From CAVVEQ01 sp963804865 (GTDB lineage Bacteria; Chloroflexota; Anaerolineae; Anaerolineales; Anaerolineaceae), in NCBI GenBank assembly GCA_963804865.1, contig CAWDSH010000042.1, positions 124,001 through 188,000 of the forward strand: a DNA stretch of 64,000 nt. The letters are read 5' to 3'. Position numbers and translations under genes: made by a program. Under the pieces are notes generated by a model. It had not been told where the DNA came from and searched no databases. It worked only from the letters and a program-made list of their open reading frames with translations. This document shows positions 43,901 through 52,002 of this stretch, piece after piece. Numbering within the stretch: position 1 is the stretch's first letter; every line of letters begins with the position of its first letter.

Positions 43901-44508
43901 AAAGGGCATAATCTCCAGAGGACCTGATCGGTACACCATGGAAGTACCCATGGGTGATCTCATTGCTGATGCACAACGGTGGAAGGGCGGCACGCAGATC
44001 GCCTTTATGAACCCGGGCGGAATACGAGCTGATATTGCCTACGCCACCTATCCTCACGACATCACCTTTGGTGACTTCTTTACCGTCCAGCCGTTTGACA
44101 ACAAGCTGGTCACCATGACCCTGACCGGCAGCCAGATCTATGCCCTGCTGGAGCAGCAGTTCAGCCCCCCGCAGAGCTCTATGAAGCTACTGCAAGAATC
44201 GGGGCTCAATATACTCGTTCAACCTGGCTCTCCCGGTTGGCTCGCGCATCACCTCACTGACTTTGACCGATGGCACACCGATCCTCCCTGACGCAACTCC
44301 TTACACGGTAACCTGCAATGAATTTATTGCCACCGGTGGTGACAATTTCAGCGTGTTCCTCGGCGGAACTAACGTCACCCGCATCGGGGTCAGCGACCTG
44401 GATGCCCTGATCGAGTACGTCCAGTTTCTCTATGGTGTACCACCTGCCAACACACCCATCGATCCCACAATCTATCCCGATGGGCGTATCATAAACATCA
44501 CACCGTAA
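40987..44508 (+). pseudogene. Exported double-module 5'-nucleotidase/metallophosphatase, broken by about ten frameshifts
   Basis: A signal peptide (to about SAAETKD) is followed by a metallophosphatase domain (LGTSDIHGNVDN, IDNGDTIQGTP, VGNHEFNYG, LAGHAHAN) and a 5'-nucleotidase C-terminal domain (~41930-42650). A ~60-residue linker leads to a second set (STNDFHGQLE, LDGGDMMQGTP, MGNHEFDWG, ISGHSHSG, MNPGGIRADI). Together this would be about 1,170 residues. The reading frame shifts near 41328, 41478, 41910, 42500, 42717, 42960, 43478, 43522, 43620 and 44205, with almost no in-frame stops or deletions between. ATG 40987 has a GAGAGGA site. Intact, it would hydrolyse extracellular nucleotides. 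Very recent decay or consensus errors are the two explanations. Confidence 0.85.
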
Positions 44509-44527
44509 AAGAAAAGAATTGGTATCG

Positions 44528-44551
44528 GGAGGGAGCCTCATGGCTCCCTCC
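44528..44551 (+). repeat. Hairpin between the nucleotidase and the next small gene
   Basis: GGAGGGAGCC pairs with GGCTCCCTCC around a TCAT loop (10 bp). No T-run follows, so termination is uncertain. Confidence 0.6.
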
Positions 44552-44567
44552 ATCACATAGGAGAATG

Positions 44568-44798
44568 ATGGTTGATGAACGTAAGACTGTATTTGTCAAT
44601 GACATGCCCATCTCAATTTTTCTTTGGGCTGAAGTGCAGCACTGCGTCAATGCCTACGACAGCAAGTTGTACTTAAAAGTTTTCAAAGGTAAGGCGGAGA
44701 TCGTTGACGAAAAAGGAGGTCGGATCGGATGGGGTGGATTTGCCTCTGATGGTCAGCATATCTATGTGCGCCGAATAAGGAAAAAAAAGAGCATCTAG
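44568..44798 (+). CDS. Small hypothetical protein
   Basis: 76 residues from ATG 44568, preceded by AGGAG (44559-44563); ATG 44565 is too close to that site. It is mixed alpha/beta with an aromatic-rich middle (ISIFLWAEVQHCV) and a basic end (VRRIRKKKSI). I do not recognise a family. It may be a small nucleic-acid-binding protein judging by the basic tail, but nothing else supports that. Confidence 0.5.
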   Translation: MVDERKTVFVNDMPISIFLWAEVQHCVNAYDSKLYLKVFKGKAEIVDEKGGRIGWGGFASDGQHIYVRRIRKKKSI

Positions 44799-44909
44799 TT
44801 CCCTGTCCTGGATTGATTGCGGATCTTTCTCCGAATGGGATCAGGTTGTATATATAGAATTAAATTTTCAAACGATAATGCGAGCAAGAAGTAAAGGGAA
44901 AGTTAACAG

Positions 44910-44944
44910 CGCTCTCACACTAAAGGAGAGGGCGTTTTGTTTTA
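44910..44944 (+). terminator. Probable terminator in the 44.8-45.1 kb gap
   Basis: CTCTC pairs with GAGAG, with weak flanking pairs, and is followed by TTTTGTTTT. Apart from this and the next terminator I see nothing in the 326 bp between the small gene and tRNA-Lys. Confidence 0.45.
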
Positions 44945-45099
44945 TGGCAAAATCATATCAAAGTGATTGATTGTGTTTCGATCTTTCCAGAAATTGATTC
45001 AGAACAGGGATTTTATCTCAAAAAATGAATGTTAAAAAAAACACTATCTTGATATAAAATTAATTTCCCCACGCAAACATCAACCAAAGGACTAATTAA

Positions 45100-45123
45100 A
45101 AACACCCGTGACGGGTGTTTTTT
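45100..45123. terminator. Terminator serving tRNA-Lys (also usable from the plus strand)
   Basis: AAACACCCG-TGA-CGGGTGTTT is flanked by A- and T-runs on both sides, immediately 3' of the minus-strand tRNA. Confidence 0.85.
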
Positions 45124-45124
45124 G

Positions 45125-45196
45125 TGAGCGCGAAGGGGCTCGAACCCTTAACCAATGGCTTAAAAGGCCACTGCTCTACCATTGAGCTACGCGCCC
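45125..45196 (-). tRNA. tRNA-Lys (anticodon TTT)
   Basis: Acceptor GGGCGCG pairs with CGCGCTC (one G.U), the D-arm is GCTC/GAGC, the anticodon loop is CTTTTAA and the T-loop is TTCGAGC. CCA is not encoded. Confidence 0.95.
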
Positions 45197-45207
45197 AAGC
45201 GGGTGTT

Positions 45208-45236
45208 ATTTTATCACGCCCATAAGGGGACGTCAA
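45208..45236 (-). promoter_or_regulatory. Promoter of tRNA-Lys
   Basis: Minus strand TTGACG, a 17-bp spacer and TAAAAT end 11 bp before the mature 5' end. Confidence 0.75.
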
Positions 45237-45360
45237 ACATGGCTTGCTTGTGAAGCGACGTGAAAATTGTTAAGCAATTGTCAACTGCAAAACGAGGTAA
45301 TTTTTCATCGCGTGAGTATAATTTGTTAGAAGTATTGCGATACAACTTTGGAGAAACAGT

Positions 45361-47400
45361 ATGGATCTCGCGCCTGATTACATTTTAAAAGATCGCTATC
45401 AGATCATTCGTCAACTTGGCAAAGGCGGCATGGGAGCGGTTTACCTGGCCAAGGATAATGTGCTTGATCATGTTGTTGCTGTAAAGGCCAATCACAGCCC
45501 TGCCAAGGAGGGGGAAACCCAATTCCTGCGCGAGGCGCGTTTGTTGGCCAGCTTGCGCCATCCCAATCTGCCGCGAGTTACAGATCATTTCCTCATGGGA
45601 AGCGAACAATACCTGGTGATGGATTACATACCCGGTGATGACCTTGCCACGATTTTGAAAGAAGACGGCAAACAACCGGTGGAGATGGTCATGGAATGGG
45701 CCAAGCAGCTGGGGTCAGCCATCAGCCACCTGCACCATCAAAAACCTCCCGTCATTCACCGCGATATTAAACCGGCCAACATCAAGCTGAATCCCAGCGG
45801 CGAGGTGACCCTCGTCGATTTCGGGATTGCCAAGGTCGCGGATCCCACGGCAGCGACGACAACCGGCGCCTTGGGTTTTTCGCCCGGTTATTCACCCCCC
45901 GAGCAGTATGGTGGTGGGCGTACCGGTCCCTACTCGGATCAATATTCTCTCGCCGCGACCTTGTATCAGCTGCTCACCAACCACCAGCCTGAAGACGGCT
46001 TGCAGCGTCTGATGGGCACTGCTGTGCTCGAACCAGCAAATAAAATAAACAAGTCGGTACCCGCTTATTCCTCGGCAGCACTCGACAAGGCCATGGCTGC
46101 GCATCCCGAGGAGCGTTTCCCGGATGTCGACTCTTTCATCAAGGCATTTCTTGAACCGGGTGCAATCCCGCTGGAGGTGGCTGAACCGACAGTTAAAGGT
46201 GCTGGAAAATTGGTATCACCCGCTCCTCCAGAGACAGTTCACAAACCAGGTCTTCCAAAGTGGATCTTTGCTGCTGGCGGTGGAGGGATCATCCTCCTGG
46301 CATTGATCGGATATTTGATATTTTTCAATGGGAAAGGTACTGGCGGCAAAAATGATCCTGTCACGCCTACCGTTGATAATTCCCAGATTGGGCTTTCCGT
46401 GGCTGCCACGCTGACCAGCCAGGCGGAATTGGCCAGCCAACCCAGCGCGACACCAGAAATCCCCACCGCGACCATAACACCCGAACCCAGCCCCACGCCG
46501 TCACCCACGCCTCCCCTCCTTGGTAAGGGTGGGTACATTGCCTATATCAGTGATAAAGGTGACGGAAAAGCAATGCAGGTCTGGTTGATGCGGGTTTCTT
46601 TGAACGACATCGGTGAAGTATACGTCATTGAAGACCGCCAGCTGACCACCGATGCGGGCAATAAATCCGACCCGGCCTGGTCGCAGGATGGAAAAAAATT
46701 ACTCTATGCCGGACCCAGTGGAGGGCAGGCGTTGGGGATAGATATCTGGGTGATCGATCCTGAAAAGCCCGAAGAAGGCGCGGTCAATTTATCACAGCAC
46801 CGCGGGGATGATTTTGAGCCAGCCTGGTCACCGGATGGTTCCCTGATCGCTTTTACCAACAAGGGTGCGTTTGGTACGGAGATCAAGCAGTTGTATTTCA
46901 TGAATCGGGATGGCAGTGATATCCGCCGCGTCAGCTATGATTACGAGGAATATTCATCCACCTGGTCTGCAGACCAAACTTACCTGGCGTACGTGATATC
47001 TGCCAGTGGCCGCAAGATCCTGTATATCCGACAGGCAACGGATGGTTACAGCTCCCCGATCAATTTCGATACCCGTGAAATCCTCGGCAGATTGGGAGAT
47101 GTTGCCAATCCAGCCTGGTCACCGGATAATGAATTGCTGGCTTACACCCGCCTTGAGGGTTACAGTAAACGGATCTTCCTGACCAGGTTCTCGGATCGCG
47201 GTAATCGCATCACCGGGTTGACAGATGGCGGCAAGGATTATGATCCTGCCTGGTCGCCGGATACTCAATGGATCCTTTTCACCTCGGAACGGGATGGCAA
47301 CCCGGAAATCTATATCATGAATGCTTCAGGTGCGCTTCAATCCAATCTCACCCTTTCGGGTGGCAAGGACATGATGCCTGCCTGGCAGCCTGTTCCATGA
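45361..47400 (+). CDS. Transmembrane Ser/Thr protein kinase with TolB-like beta-propeller
   Basis: 679 residues. The Hanks-type kinase domain (~10-265) is complete: GKGGMGAVYLAKD loop, the Lys in VVAVKAN, HRDIKPAN catalytic loop and VDFGIAK (DFG). One membrane helix (~300-322) and a Thr/Pro-rich stalk (~355-385) are followed by an extracellular six-bladed TolB-like propeller whose blades repeat PAWSPDG/PAWSPDN-type motifs. The architecture suggests an outside sensor controlling inside phosphorylation. ATG 45361 has a GGAG site, and TATAAT is at 45317. A terminator follows. Confidence 0.9.
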   Translation: MDLAPDYILKDRYQIIRQLGKGGMGAVYLAKDNVLDHVVAVKANHSPAKEGETQFLREARLLASLRHPNLPRVTDHFLMGSEQYLVMDYIPGDDLATILKEDGKQPVEMVMEWAKQLGSAISHLHHQKPPVIHRDIKPANIKLNPSGEVTLVDFGIAKVADPTAATTTGALGFSPGYSPPEQYGGGRTGPYSDQYSLAATLYQLLTNHQPEDGLQRLMGTAVLEPANKINKSVPAYSSAALDKAMAAHPEERFPDVDSFIKAFLEPGAIPLEVAEPTVKGAGKLVSPAPPETVHKPGLPKWIFAAGGGGIILLALIGYLIFFNGKGTGGKNDPVTPTVDNSQIGLSVAATLTSQAELASQPSATPEIPTATITPEPSPTPSPTPPLLGKGGYIAYISDKGDGKAMQVWLMRVSLNDIGEVYVIEDRQLTTDAGNKSDPAWSQDGKKLLYAGPSGGQALGIDIWVIDPEKPEEGAVNLSQHRGDDFEPAWSPDGSLIAFTNKGAFGTEIKQLYFMNRDGSDIRRVSYDYEEYSSTWSADQTYLAYVISASGRKILYIRQATDGYSSPINFDTREILGRLGDVANPAWSPDNELLAYTRLEGYSKRIFLTRFSDRGNRITGLTDGGKDYDPAWSPDTQWILFTSERDGNPEIYIMNASGALQSNLTLSGGKDMMPAWQPVP

Positions 47401-47404
47401 AAAT

Positions 47405-47437
47405 AAAAAGAACCCGCTTGGCGGGTTCTTTTTTTGC
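47405..47437. terminator. Bidirectional terminator between kinase and YgiT-like genes
   Basis: AAGAACCCGC-TTG-GCGGGTTCTT is flanked by A-run and T-run. Confidence 0.9.
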
Positions 47438-47444
47438 TAGGAGA

Positions 47445-47759
47445 TTATTCGCTGCGATCCAGCCGGGTTGATTTCCCGCTGATATCCTTTTTGCTTGGGA
47501 GCAGACGCTTTCGCAGCGTGGTGGTACCGGCTGTCGGGCTGAGGATGAGGGATAACCGGTTCAACGCGTTTGGATCGTATTCCCTCCTGCCGCAAACATC
47601 GCACACCCAGGCGGGGAAATCCGGCACGGAGATCAATTCTTCACCAAGATAAGTGTAATACGTCACGTACTGGCGGTGCATTTGACCAGCCTGGCATTCA
47701 GTGCAGGGTAGCGGGACTTCAGGTTTATTGTTTTTTGCCGCAGTTTTTTGTTTGCTCAT
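47445..47759 (-). CDS. YgiT-type zinc-finger protein
   Basis: 104 residues. Two Cys pairs, CTEC (~19-22) and CDVCG (~52-56), with the SVPDFPAWVCDVCGRREYDP layout of the YgiT/MqsA N-terminal zinc domain. The helix-turn-helix of MqsA antitoxins is absent; the tail is basic. No toxin gene is adjacent. ATG 47759 has a GGAG site. It follows lepB by 15 bp, so the two are probably co-transcribed. Confidence 0.75.
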   Translation of the reverse strand: MSKQKTAAKNNKPEVPLPCTECQAGQMHRQYVTYYTYLGEELISVPDFPAWVCDVCGRREYDPNALNRLSLILSPTAGTTTLRKRLLPSKKDISGKSTRLDRSE

Positions 47760-47774
47760 GGTTGGCCGTCTCCT

Positions 47775-48374
47775 TTAGGGGGCGGCAGTCGGGATGGCTG
47801 CTGCATTCACGGTGTGTGGCAGGGTCAGGATCTTGGCCTGGTTGAAAGGCCAATAGACAAAAAGGGCTTTACCGAGGATGAAATCGTCAGGTACAAAACC
47901 CCAATCCCGGGAATCCGATGATTCATTGCGATTATCGCCCATCACAAACACTGCGTTTTGAGGGACGATCCATTCACCACCCCTCGCAGGCGGTGCAGCG
48001 ATATAGGGTTCGTCAAGCAGGTACCCATTTACAGATACCTTCCCGTCGACGATAGTGATCGCATCGCCGGGCAGCCCTATCACTCGCTTGATATAGTCCT
48101 CATCCGGGTTGAGCGGGTAATGGAAAACGATGATATCACCATGTTTGATCTCGCTGGTTTTGTACGCAAGCTTGTTCACTACCAGGAATTCACCCGGAAC
48201 AAGGGTGGGTTCCATGCTCACATTCTCAACCCTCACCCTGGCAATGAATGCATCGATGAGAAAATAAAGTACCACTGCGAGCAGCAGGGTCTGCATGATT
48301 TCCAGCAGGATGGACCTGAAGGCTGATTTTCGGGGTGCGGTATTATCCGTTGGTTTCGTTTCGATGGTATTCAT
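47775..48374 (-). CDS. lepB: Signal peptidase I
   Basis: 199 residues from ATG 48374; in-frame starts at 48398 and 48425 overlap the promoter and are rejected. One N-terminal membrane helix (~21-43) is followed by the catalytic Ser in VENVSMEPTL, the Lys in DYIKRVIGLPGD and box E GDNRNESSDSRDWG. It removes signal peptides on the outer face of the membrane, including presumably those of exported proteins in this window. Confidence 0.94.
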   Translation of the reverse strand: MNTIETKPTDNTAPRKSAFRSILLEIMQTLLLAVVLYFLIDAFIARVRVENVSMEPTLVPGEFLVVNKLAYKTSEIKHGDIIVFHYPLNPDEDYIKRVIGLPGDAITIVDGKVSVNGYLLDEPYIAAPPARGGEWIVPQNAVFVMGDNRNESSDSRDWGFVPDDFILGKALFVYWPFNQAKILTLPHTVNAAAIPTAAP

Positions 48375-48396
48375 TGGGCGCAGGTTATTTCGAATC

Positions 48397-48425
48397 ATTA
48401 TAAGACCGACTTCTCTCACAAGCAA
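48397..48425 (-). promoter_or_regulatory. Promoter of lepB
   Basis: Minus strand TTGCTT, a 17-bp spacer and TATAAT; the predicted start of transcription is ~15 nt before ATG 48374. Confidence 0.75.
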
Positions 48426-48495
48426 GCCTTATATAAACTTATATCCAATATATGAAAGTGGATTTACAGATATGTAATTAATGAAGCAGCTTTAT

Positions 48496-49857
48496 TTACC
48501 TGCGCGCTTTAAAAACCAGGGTGATCGGGGTGCCGGTGTAGGAGTATTCTTTACGAATCTGGTTTTCCAGGTAACGCTGGTAAGTGAAATGCGCCAGTCT
48601 TGGATCATTAACGTGGATCAGGAATGTCGGAGGATCGCTTCGCACCTGGGTGCCGTAATACAACTTGATCGCGGCACCGCCTTTGCGCGTTGGTGCATGC
48701 ATATCCTGTGCATGCTGTAAAATGCGGTTCAGGGCACCGGTGGAGATACGCGCCAATCGTTCCTCCTGTACTTTCAATGCCAGGGGCAGCACTTGATCGA
48801 CTCGTTGACCGGTTTTTGCGGATATGAAGAGCATTGGGACGTAATCCATGAAATTTAATTCACTTCTTATCCGCTGGCTGAATGCCTCCATCGTAAATCC
48901 ATCTTTTTCAATTGCATCCCATTTGTTCACCAATACAACCGCGCTTTTCCGTGCTTCGAGGATGAAACCGGCGATATGTGTATCCTGGGCGCTGATGCCG
49001 CTGCCGGCATCGATCATCAATAATGAGACATCTGCTTGTTCGATGGCACGCAGGGAACGGATGACGCTGTATTTTTCCACGCCCGGGATGATCTTTCCCC
49101 GCCGGCGGATGCCAGCTGTATCAATGAGAGTGAGGGGAAGGTCCTGGAAGACCAGATGGGTATCCACGGCGTCCCGCGTGGTGCCGGCAATGGGGCTGAC
49201 GATGGCACGTTCCTCGCCAACAAGGCGGTTCAGTAGGCTGGATTTTCCCACGTTAGGCTTACCAACGATGGCTATCTTCACCGCGTCATCATCAGCGTCG
49301 TCCTGCATGGGTGGAAATGATTTGACCACGTCGTCCATCAAATCACCCGTTCCGATGCCGTGCACGGCGGAAATGGGGTAGGGCTCACCCATTCCCAGTT
49401 CGTAGAAAGCTGCTGCCTGCTCCTGCAAATTCTTGTTGTCGGATTTGTTGACCACCAGGAAAACGGGCGGGAGAGTTTTCCCTCCGATTTTCTTCTGATT
49501 CTTGCGAAGCAACAGTGCAACTTCCAGGTCAGCAGGAGTTACACCTGCAGCAGCATCCACAAGGAAGAGGACCACATCAGCTTCCTGGACTGCGATTTGT
49601 GCCTGTGCGCGGATTTGCTGAATGTAATCTGCAGAACCAATGGATAAAGGATCCTTACCCCCGGTGGATGGATCGATCCCCCCGGTATCGATGATATCGA
49701 AATTGATACCATTCCAGTCGCTTTCCGCAAAAAGCCGGTCACGAGTGGTTCCAGGGGTATCATCCACGATCGCCAGCCGTTCGCCAGCCAGGCGGTTAAA
49801 AAGAGTGCTTTTCCCGACATTAGGTCTTCCGACCAGGGCAACAACAGGTTTTGGCAT
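48496..49857 (-). CDS. der: Ribosome-assembly GTPase Der (EngA)
   Basis: 453 residues with two tandem GTPase domains, each with a P-loop (GRPNVGKSTLFNRLAG and GKPNVGKSSLLNRLVG), DTAG/DTGG switches and NKxD (NKSD, NKWD), and a C-terminal KH-like domain ending VFKARR. It assists 50S subunit maturation. Normal length. It starts 6 bp after cdaR on the same strand, as part of a coaE-cdaA-cdaR-der run. Confidence 0.96.
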   Translation of the reverse strand: MPKPVVALVGRPNVGKSTLFNRLAGERLAIVDDTPGTTRDRLFAESDWNGINFDIIDTGGIDPSTGGKDPLSIGSADYIQQIRAQAQIAVQEADVVLFLVDAAAGVTPADLEVALLLRKNQKKIGGKTLPPVFLVVNKSDNKNLQEQAAAFYELGMGEPYPISAVHGIGTGDLMDDVVKSFPPMQDDADDDAVKIAIVGKPNVGKSSLLNRLVGEERAIVSPIAGTTRDAVDTHLVFQDLPLTLIDTAGIRRRGKIIPGVEKYSVIRSLRAIEQADVSLLMIDAGSGISAQDTHIAGFILEARKSAVVLVNKWDAIEKDGFTMEAFSQRIRSELNFMDYVPMLFISAKTGQRVDQVLPLALKVQEERLARISTGALNRILQHAQDMHAPTRKGGAAIKLYYGTQVRSDPPTFLIHVNDPRLAHFTYQRYLENQIRKEYSYTGTPITLVFKARR

Positions 49858-49863
49858 TTTTTC

Positions 49864-51111
49864 CTAAGGCTTCGGGGTTGGGGTACCGGCGACACTGATC
49901 ACCACATCAAGTGTATCAGGCAGGATCGAATCTGCAGTGAGGGAAGGGATGCTGATCGTCACGCTGGGCTGTTTTTGATATGTTCCAATTCCTTCACCAC
50001 TCAAATCCATGATCACATGCACGTCACTGGAAGTCAATTTGTTAAGCATCGGCAGTGGCCCCGAGATGATCACGTCCACGAATGCCGGAGAAACGCGACC
50101 TGTCAATCCTTGTTCGAGACCAATGATTTCAACCTTCTGGCTGGCCAGCGTAAGACTGCCTTCCAGGGGAGAGACACCGACATGGACCATGACTGTCGGT
50201 TCACCATCAAGAGAAATACCCTGGGGCATATTTAAAGCCAGGTTAAGATCCAGGTCCGAATCTACGCCATCCAGGTTCAATGGCACAGTCTCGATATAAC
50301 CCTGTAAATTCTCAACCAATGCGGGGTCTTCTGAATATACCGTGATGATCGGGGGATTGACCGTGATGTTCGTTAGCCGGTAGCCAGTGGATACATGCCC
50401 TGAAAAAGCAACTTTAATTACAACCGAGCGATATCCGCCCCGCTGCGTGATCTCCTGGTAGATGGTGATATTTGCAGGTGCGATACTGACACCGGTGATT
50501 ACATTACCATCTTCATCAATGGCAACCAGGGAGGTATCTCTTTCAATCGATTCATTGGAGTTTCCCAGGATGAAAGTGGCGCGCACAGATTGCACTGCAT
50601 TCACTTTTGATTCCGGACCACTTACCACTACGCTTTCCTGGCTGAGGGTTGATAACCCCAATTCATAACCACTGGCAGGAGAACCAAATGTTACAAGTTC
50701 GACATTAAAATCCTTGCTCACCAACTCTTCCAGCACCAAATCCACCGAAGCCACTTCGTTTGATACAACGGATGAAGGTTGGTATGCAACCTGGATCTTG
50801 ACAGGTACAGTATGAGATCCTGCTTCAATGCCTGATAGATCCATGAAAGCCCTGACCGCGCTTGCATCTGCATAGATCTTTTCCCACACCGAGAGAGGCG
50901 CCCGAAGCACCACGGAAGTCTGTTCGGGGATTTCATTCGTGATCAGTAGGCTTGGATCCTGGCTTTTTATTTCGATCGTCACGGGTTGTTGGTAAGCTCT
51001 CTCTTCGGCAGGATCTGTCGATGTTACGGCAAGTACCCATACGACCATGGCAAGAATGAAGGCTGCTCCAAGAGTAGGCAGTGTTTTAACCCATCGCCGA
51101 AAGAGTTCCAT
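49864..51111 (-). CDS. cdaR: CdaR/YbbR-domain protein, regulator of diadenylate cyclase
   Basis: 415 residues: an N-terminal membrane helix (~13-31) and several YbbR beta-domains in tandem outside the membrane (repeated hydrophobic strands such as VVLRAPLSVWEKI, VVSGPESKV, VDVIISGPL). Family members bind and modulate CdaA. The gene lies 3 bp downstream of cdaA, as in Firmicutes. Confidence 0.9.
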   Translation of the reverse strand: MELFRRWVKTLPTLGAAFILAMVVWVLAVTSTDPAEERAYQQPVTIEIKSQDPSLLITNEIPEQTSVVLRAPLSVWEKIYADASAVRAFMDLSGIEAGSHTVPVKIQVAYQPSSVVSNEVASVDLVLEELVSKDFNVELVTFGSPASGYELGLSTLSQESVVVSGPESKVNAVQSVRATFILGNSNESIERDTSLVAIDEDGNVITGVSIAPANITIYQEITQRGGYRSVVIKVAFSGHVSTGYRLTNITVNPPIITVYSEDPALVENLQGYIETVPLNLDGVDSDLDLNLALNMPQGISLDGEPTVMVHVGVSPLEGSLTLASQKVEIIGLEQGLTGRVSPAFVDVIISGPLPMLNKLTSSDVHVIMDLSGEGIGTYQKQPSVTISIPSLTADSILPDTLDVVISVAGTPTPKP

Positions 51112-51114
51112 GAT

Positions 51115-51993
51115 TTACTTTTCCTTCTTTCGGCTTGGAATCCACCTGTCGAGCAGAGTGGAAATGGTATTGGATTGTTTGATTTGATTTTCCATTTGGT
51201 AAAAGGCTATGAGTACATTTTCCAGGCGGTCGGTATCCAGCCTGCGAATCATCCTGCCTCCATGCGCGACCGAGATGGCACCTGTCTGTTCAGATACAAC
51301 CACGGCAATGGCGTCCGTTGCTTCTGAAATACCGAGCGCAGCCCTATGGCGAAGTCCCATTTGCCTTTCGGGATTCGGGTTCAATATGCCGCTGGCTGAA
51401 AGGGGCATAACACATGCTGCTGCCATTATCCGATTTCCGGAAATGAGTACAGCTCCATCATGAAGTGGCGTATTGGGATAAAAGATCTGTATCAGCGTCT
51501 CTGGTGTGATGATGGAGTTTAGCTGCACCCCTGTTCGGGCATATTCCCAGAGATCATCTCTACGCTGGAGGATGATCAATGCACCATGCTGCCTGGCGCT
51601 CAATCGTGCTGCTGCCTCCACCACTGCTCTAATGCTGACTTTCATACTCTCAGCAGGTGGTGGTGCAAAGACGCCAAATGCCGGGGTGCCTGCGCGCCCT
51701 AATCTTTCCAGGCCACGGCGGATCTCCGGTGCAAAGATCACTGGGATTGCCAATAATAGCGCCGGGAGGGTGGTTGTGATCAACCAGGAAAATGCAGGGA
51801 GGCTAATGACAGTCGTCATGAGGGCGATGATCAATAAGAGAAAAATGACCCCCCTCAGCAATAAAAGCGCCTGGGTATCGCGGAGCATTAAAAGAATGAC
51901 GTAGAAAACCAAAGTCACCAGGCAGAGATCAAGGATGCTCAACCAGTTTAATCTTTGCAGAAGAAAAAGGACTTCGTCGATAAAATTTTGCAC
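51115..51993 (-). CDS. cdaA: Diadenylate cyclase CdaA
   Basis: 292 residues; the apparent start is GTG 51993. Three N-terminal membrane helices precede the DAC domain (~110-240) with the DGA motif in NTPLHDGAVLISG and the RHR motif in GLRHRAALGISE. It makes c-di-AMP from two ATP, a signal for osmotic and wall homeostasis. Length is normal (~270-290). It sits 9 bp after coaE and 3 bp before cdaR. Confidence 0.95.
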   Translation of the reverse strand: MQNFIDEVLFLLQRLNWLSILDLCLVTLVFYVILLMLRDTQALLLLRGVIFLLLIIALMTTVISLPAFSWLITTTLPALLLAIPVIFAPEIRRGLERLGRAGTPAFGVFAPPPAESMKVSIRAVVEAAARLSARQHGALIILQRRDDLWEYARTGVQLNSIITPETLIQIFYPNTPLHDGAVLISGNRIMAAACVMPLSASGILNPNPERQMGLRHRAALGISEATDAIAVVVSEQTGAISVAHGGRMIRRLDTDRLENVLIAFYQMENQIKQSNTISTLLDRWIPSRKKEK

Positions 51994-52002
51994 AGTTGCT
52001 AT

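Noticed and set aside
47445..47759. MqsA antitoxin of a toxin-antitoxin pair
   Set aside because: There is no adjacent MqsR-type toxin gene and no helix-turn-helix half.
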